A DNA stretch of 33,245 nucleotides, from positions 1-33,245 of the forward strand of contig NZ_JNXI01000040.1 in assembly GCF_000717055.1 (NCBI RefSeq). Direction: 5' to 3'. The notes under the pieces were generated by a model. The model had not been told where the DNA came from and ran no database searches. It saw nothing but the letters and a program-made list of their open reading frames with translations. A program made the translations under genes and the position numbers. Below are positions 30,354-33,245 of this stretch, in pieces; position 1 is the stretch's first letter, and each line of letters begins with the position of its first letter. Source of the DNA: Streptomyces iakyrus (GTDB lineage: Bacteria > Actinomycetota > Actinomycetes > Streptomycetales > Streptomycetaceae).

Positions 30354-31043
30354 ATGCGGCGGGTGCTGGTGGTCGACGACGAGCCGCACATCCGGAGAGT
30401 CCTGCGGGGCTATCTGGAGGCGGACGGATTCCAGGTGGCGGAGGCCGCCGACGGGGAGACGGCGCTCGCCGCGCTCCGCGGCGATCCGCCCGACCTGGTG
30501 CTCCTGGACGTGATGCTGCCGGGGATCGACGGACTGGAGGTCCTCCGGCAGCTGCGCGGCTTCACCGACACCTACGTGATCATGGTCACGGCACGGGCGG
30601 AGGAGGTCGACAAGCTCGTCGGACTCGGCGTGGGTGCGGACGACTACGTGACCAAGCCGTTCAGCCCGCGCGAGGTCACGGCCCGGGTGAAGGCGGTGCT
30701 GCGCCGCGGCAGGGGAACACAGGCCGACCAGGACGCACCGCTGCGTTTCGACGGCCTGACCATCGACCCCGCCGGCCGCGAGGTGACGGTGGAAGGGAAG
30801 CAAGTGGCTCTGTCGAGCCTTGAGTTCGACCTACTCGCCGCGCTGGCCGACGCGCCGGGCCGGGTGTTCTCACGCGCGCAACTGCTGCAGCGCGTATGGG
30901 GTTACGACTTCTACGGCGACGAGCGCGTCGTCGACGTCCACATCCGCAGTCTGCGGGCACGGCTGGGTGACGACGCGAGCGATCCCCATCTGATCGCCAC
31001 GGTGCGCGGCGTGGGCTACAAGTTCGTGGGCCGGCCGCGATGA
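30354..31043 (+). CDS. OmpR-family response regulator
   Basis: This 229-residue regulator has a receiver domain with acidic pocket VVDDEP (Asp8, Asp9), phosphorylation site Asp52 in LVLLDVMLPG, Thr79 and Lys101 in YVTKPF. A winged-helix DNA-binding domain follows (about residues 130-226; LSSLEFDLLAALADAPGRVFSR in part, and VDVHIRSLRARLGD). ATG at 30354 has GAGGAG upstream; the long upstream extension is not regulator-like. The stop overlaps the histidine kinase start, giving a standard pair. Its targets probably include the secreted Met/His-rich protein. Length and domain order are normal. Confidence 0.95.
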   Translation: MRRVLVVDDEPHIRRVLRGYLEADGFQVAEAADGETALAALRGDPPDLVLLDVMLPGIDGLEVLRQLRGFTDTYVIMVTARAEEVDKLVGLGVGADDYVTKPFSPREVTARVKAVLRRGRGTQADQDAPLRFDGLTIDPAGREVTVEGKQVALSSLEFDLLAALADAPGRVFSRAQLLQRVWGYDFYGDERVVDVHIRSLRARLGDDASDPHLIATVRGVGYKFVGRPR

Positions 31044-32140
31044 GGGCGCGCCTGCCCCTGCGGCTGTTCGTCTCCCACACCGCCGTGGCCGTGGTCGGCG
31101 CCCTCGTGGCCTATCTGACAGTACGGCTGCTCGCGCCGCATCTGTTCGACCAGCGTATGGGGATGATGAACGGCCACATGCCCGGCATGGGCCCGGCGAC
31201 GGGCGCACAGGTGCACGCCGCCTTCCAGACCGCGCTCAACACCGCCCTGCTCGTGGGCGTCCTGGCCGGTGTCGCCGCCGCCGGAGTCCTCGCGGCGTTC
31301 GCCACCCGCCGCCTGCTGCGCCCGCTGGATGCCGTGCGTACCGCGACCCGGAGGATCGCCGGCGGACGGTACGACGTCGACGTCCCGCTTCCGTCCGAAC
31401 CGGAACTGGCCGCGCTGGCAACCGACGTCAACACCCTCGGGCACACCCTGGCCGACACCGAGACACGGCGCACCCGCCTGCTCGGCGACGTCGCCCACGA
31501 GATGCGGACCCCCCTGACCGCACTCGACGGCTACGTCGAGGGCCTGATCGACGGTGTGTTCACCGCGAGCCCGGACACCCTGGCCTCCCTCAGCGAGGAA
31601 CTGCGCCGGCTGCACCGGCTCGCCGACGACCTGTCCGGCCTGTCCCGCGCCGAGGAACAGCGCCTCGACCTACATCTCGTCGACGCCGACCTGTCGGACC
31701 TGGCCCGACGCGCCGCCGCGCGGCTCGCGCCCCAGTTCGACGATGCGCACCTCACGCTGGTCGTCGACGCCGACACGGTCGTACCGGTACGCGCCGATCC
31801 GGACCGGATCACCCAGGTACTGACCAACCTGCTGGGCAACGCCCTGCTCGCCACCCCCGCCGACGGCACCGTCACGATCAGCGCACGCGGCTCCGGCAGC
31901 CTCGGTGAGGTCGTCGTGACGGACACCGGCGTGGGTCTGGCCGCAGAGGACGTCGAGCGCGTCTTCGAACGCTTCTACCGCGCACCCGGTCAGCCCCGCC
32001 GCTCCTCCGGTTCGGGCGTCGGCCTGACGATCGCCCGGGGAATCGCACGTGCGCACGGCGGAGACGTCACGGCGTCCTCACCGGGGCGAGGGCAGGGTGC
32101 GCGCTTCACCCTCGTCCTGCCGCTGCGCCCACCCCCTTAG
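31040..32140 (+). CDS. Sensor histidine kinase with Met-rich sensing loop
   Basis: This 366-residue membrane kinase has two membrane spans (about residues 11-32 and 68-88), then HAMP (ATRRLLRPLDAVRTATRRIAGG in part). The dimerisation box has phospho-acceptor His153 (DVAHEMRTPLT). The ATPase domain shows N box NLLGNALL, DTGVGL, ERFYR and SGVGLTIARGI. The extracytoplasmic loop is only about 35 residues long and contains RMGMMNGHMPGMGP, seven Met/His residues in a row of 14, a likely direct Cu(I) site. ATG 31040 overlaps the regulator stop. A role as copper sensor is inferred from the loop and context. Confidence 0.93.
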   Translation: MRARLPLRLFVSHTAVAVVGALVAYLTVRLLAPHLFDQRMGMMNGHMPGMGPATGAQVHAAFQTALNTALLVGVLAGVAAAGVLAAFATRRLLRPLDAVRTATRRIAGGRYDVDVPLPSEPELAALATDVNTLGHTLADTETRRTRLLGDVAHEMRTPLTALDGYVEGLIDGVFTASPDTLASLSEELRRLHRLADDLSGLSRAEEQRLDLHLVDADLSDLARRAAARLAPQFDDAHLTLVVDADTVVPVRADPDRITQVLTNLLGNALLATPADGTVTISARGSGSLGEVVVTDTGVGLAAEDVERVFERFYRAPGQPRRSSGSGVGLTIARGIARAHGGDVTASSPGRGQGARFTLVLPLRPPP

Positions 32141-32163
32141 CGGCCCCCGTTTACACAGCGCTT

Positions 32164-32191
32164 GACCGCCGCTGCCGTGGCAGCGGCGGTC
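32164..32191. terminator. Bidirectional terminator between kinase and oxidase fragment
   Basis: GACCGCCGCTGC and GCAGCGGCGGTC form a perfect 12-bp stem with a CGTG loop. It separates two convergent coding regions. Confidence 0.8.
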
Positions 32192-32211
32192 CCCCGGGGA
32201 GGGGATGGCGG

Positions 32212-32514
32212 CTACTTGACGTAGGAGAGCATGGTCAACATGCCCGCCTCCGCGTGGTAGATGTTGTGGCAGTGCAGCGCCCACTGGCCCGGGTTGTTCG
32301 CGTCCAACTCCACGGTGATCCGGCTCATGGGCGGGACGATGACCGAGTCCTTGCGCGGTCCCGGGGTGGAGCCGGTGTCCACCTGGAAGGTGTGGCCGTG
32401 CAGATGGATCGGGTGCCACATCATGGACTTGTTCACCAGGACCAGCCTGATCCGCTCACCCTGCCGGACCGGCAGGGTGCCGTCCTTCTTGCCGTTGGCG
32501 GACGCTCCCCACAT
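32212..32514 (-). pseudogene. C-terminal fragment of a multicopper oxidase
   Basis: About 100 residues of the last cupredoxin domain of a multicopper oxidase remain. Type 1, 2 and 3 copper ligands are intact in HPIHLHGH and HCHNIYHAEAGMLTM, so the piece comes from a functional enzyme. The other domains are missing. Upstream of the ATG at 32514, the sequence switches at once to a response-regulator frame on the same strand. Full-length enzymes oxidise Cu(I) outside the cell and fit the island. This fragment alone cannot hold the full copper cluster. Confidence 0.85.
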
Positions 32515-32515
32515 A

Positions 32516-32696
32516 CATCGAGCACGACGACGTCCGGCGCTGTCGTACGGGCCAGCTCCAACGCGTCGGCGCCGTTGCGTACGACGTCCACGGCGAAGCC
32601 CTCGCGGGACAGGTAGTCCCCGACCAGGCGGCCGAGTTCCACCTCGTCGTCGACCACCAGGGCCCGCTGGGCCGTCGGTGCCGAGTCGTCGCTCAT
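32516..32696 (-). pseudogene. N-terminal fragment of a response regulator
   Basis: From ATG 32696 (CAGGAG upstream), about 60 residues form the first half of a receiver domain. LVVDDEVELGRLVGDYLSREGF in part is followed by DVVVLDV, containing the phosphorylation aspartate. The frame then runs straight into multicopper-oxidase sequence in another frame, and translation would end in nonsense at 32433. The usual MLP(G) after LDV is missing, so the break is 1-2 codons after the aspartate. The gene begins 33 bases after the htpX stop. It was probably the regulator of a second two-component system. Confidence 0.85.
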
Positions 32697-32728
32697 GTCC
32701 CGTACTCCTGACGGTGTGCGCTTCAGGG

Positions 32729-33244
32729 TCATGGCGCCGGGCGGCCCAGCTCGGCGGAGATCTCGGCGAGTTGGTCGAGGCGGCGCTCCAGGGTGGGGTG
32801 GGTGGAGAACAGGTTCGCCACGGTCGAGCCCGGTCCGAGGGCGGGGGTGAAGAAGAAGGCGTTGAAGGCCTGCGCGGTGCGAAGGTCCTGGGTGGGGATG
32901 CGGGCGATGTCTCCCGTGACCTTGGTCAGCGCCGACGCCAGCGCGGAGGGGCGGCCGGTGAGCAGGGCGGCGGCCCGGTCGGCGGCCAGTTCGCGGTAGC
33001 GGGACAGGGCGCGGATGAGCAGGAAGCTGAGGGCGTAGACGAGGGCGGAGACCGCCATGACCGCGAACAGCAGCGCGGCGGTGTTCTGGTCGTCGTCGCG
33101 GCGGTCGCGGCCTCCGAAGAGCTGGGAGTAGAAGGCGAAGCGGACCATGAGTCCGGCGATCACGCCCAGGAAGGAGGCGATGGTGATCACCGCGACGTCG
33201 CGGTGCGCGACGTGGGACAGCTCGTGGGCGAGGACGCCCTCCAG
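32729..33244 (-). CDS. htpX: HtpX-family M48 zinc metalloprotease, second copy, 5'-truncated
   Basis: This paralog of the gene at 2-505 runs off the right end. HELSH is at the very edge, followed by the same two membrane spans, the RELAADRAA zinc-ligand motif and the FFFTPALGPG and THPTLERRL stretches. Differences cluster in a short loop after LFGG (DRRDDDQN here, RSRDQN in the first copy) and at the C-terminus. The first 99 bases are identical to the other copy; beyond that they diverge gradually. Here the next gene is a response-regulator fragment and not pspAB, which suggests this is the accessory copy. Confidence 0.92.
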   Translation of the reverse strand: MEGVLAHELSHVAHRDVAVITIASFLGVIAGLMVRFAFYSQLFGGRDRRDDDQNTAALLFAVMAVSALVYALSFLLIRALSRYRELAADRAAALLTGRPSALASALTKVTGDIARIPTQDLRTAQAFNAFFFTPALGPGSTVANLFSTHPTLERRLDQLAEISAELGRPAP

Positions 33245-33245
33245 C
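33147..33245. repeat. Terminal inverted repeat, right copy (with 1-99)
   Basis: These 99 bases are the exact reverse complement of bases 1-99 and lie within the second htpX. The two full genes outside the window would be much longer inverted homologous segments, able in principle to recombine and invert the island. Confidence 0.9.

Noticed and set aside
1..33245. Terminal inverted repeats as ends of a transposon or linear replicon
   Set aside because: They encode the conserved HELSH part of htpX, have no transposase nearby and no telomere-like palindromes.

Overview
The window is high-GC actinobacterial DNA and is most likely from Streptomyces. Third codon positions are almost all G or C, GTG starts and GGAGG-type ribosome sites are common, and the pspAB, LVIVD, CsoR and paired lgt/lnt genes are of Streptomyces type. 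I see no rRNA, tRNA, CRISPR array, integrase or transposase. The content is that of an accessory copper and envelope-stress island. Both ends lie inside htpX-type protease genes in opposite orientation. The first 99 bases are the exact reverse complement of the last 99, so the window is probably one assembly contig that stops at a shared repeat.

Layout. 1-1123: 3' part of htpX and the adjoining pspAB. About 1195-1310: a cobalamin riboswitch on the minus strand with no gene behind it. 1335-5074: copper efflux unit with a CsoR box, copZ, copA and divergent csoR. 5315-7174: secreted LVIVD/PA-domain protein. 7485-7501: an orphan CsoR box. 7577-9946: large membrane protein with three repeats. 10286-18209: a block joining a lipoprotein thioredoxin (TlpA/ResA type), CcdA, a DegT-type aminotransferase, two tandem copies of a small membrane-protein cassette, a CPICNK membrane protein, Lnt, Lgt and an 83-residue membrane protein. 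18831-24403: less focused genes (release factor 3, DUF302 under a CsoR box, a frameshifted beta-carbonic anhydrase, a winged-helix regulator, Sua5). 24554-29589: a second csoR, a third copy of the small cassette, an isoprenylcysteine-methyltransferase-like protein and an ABC exporter. 29765-32140: a Met/His-rich secreted protein with a two-component system whose sensor loop is Met-rich. 32212-33244: a multicopper-oxidase tail fused to a response-regulator head, then the second htpX.

How it fits together. CsoR boxes (ATACCC..GGGTAT type) at 1403, 5058, 7485 and 21034 mark the copper(I) regulon. A second, unrelated AT-rich dyad with consensus TACTAAG-N3-CTTAGTA occurs eight times, each just upstream of an island gene: copZ, the thioredoxin, the aminotransferase, both small cassettes, the CPICNK protein, lgt, and the 25359 gene. 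No obvious cognate regulator lies in the window. This points to an undescribed regulon linking copper handling, extracytoplasmic thiol chemistry and lipoprotein maturation. The strongest candidate for a new system is the recurring two-gene cassette under this dyad: a Cys/Met-rich single-span membrane peptide followed by a membrane-anchored SHOCT-like protein. It is present three times, with one decayed second gene.

Several genes are remnants: an alpha/beta-hydrolase tail, one cassette gene, the carbonic anhydrase, a copy of the 83-residue protein's tail, and the response-regulator/oxidase chimera. Together they indicate repeated deletion and duplication. All functions are inferred from motifs read by eye; no database search was run.
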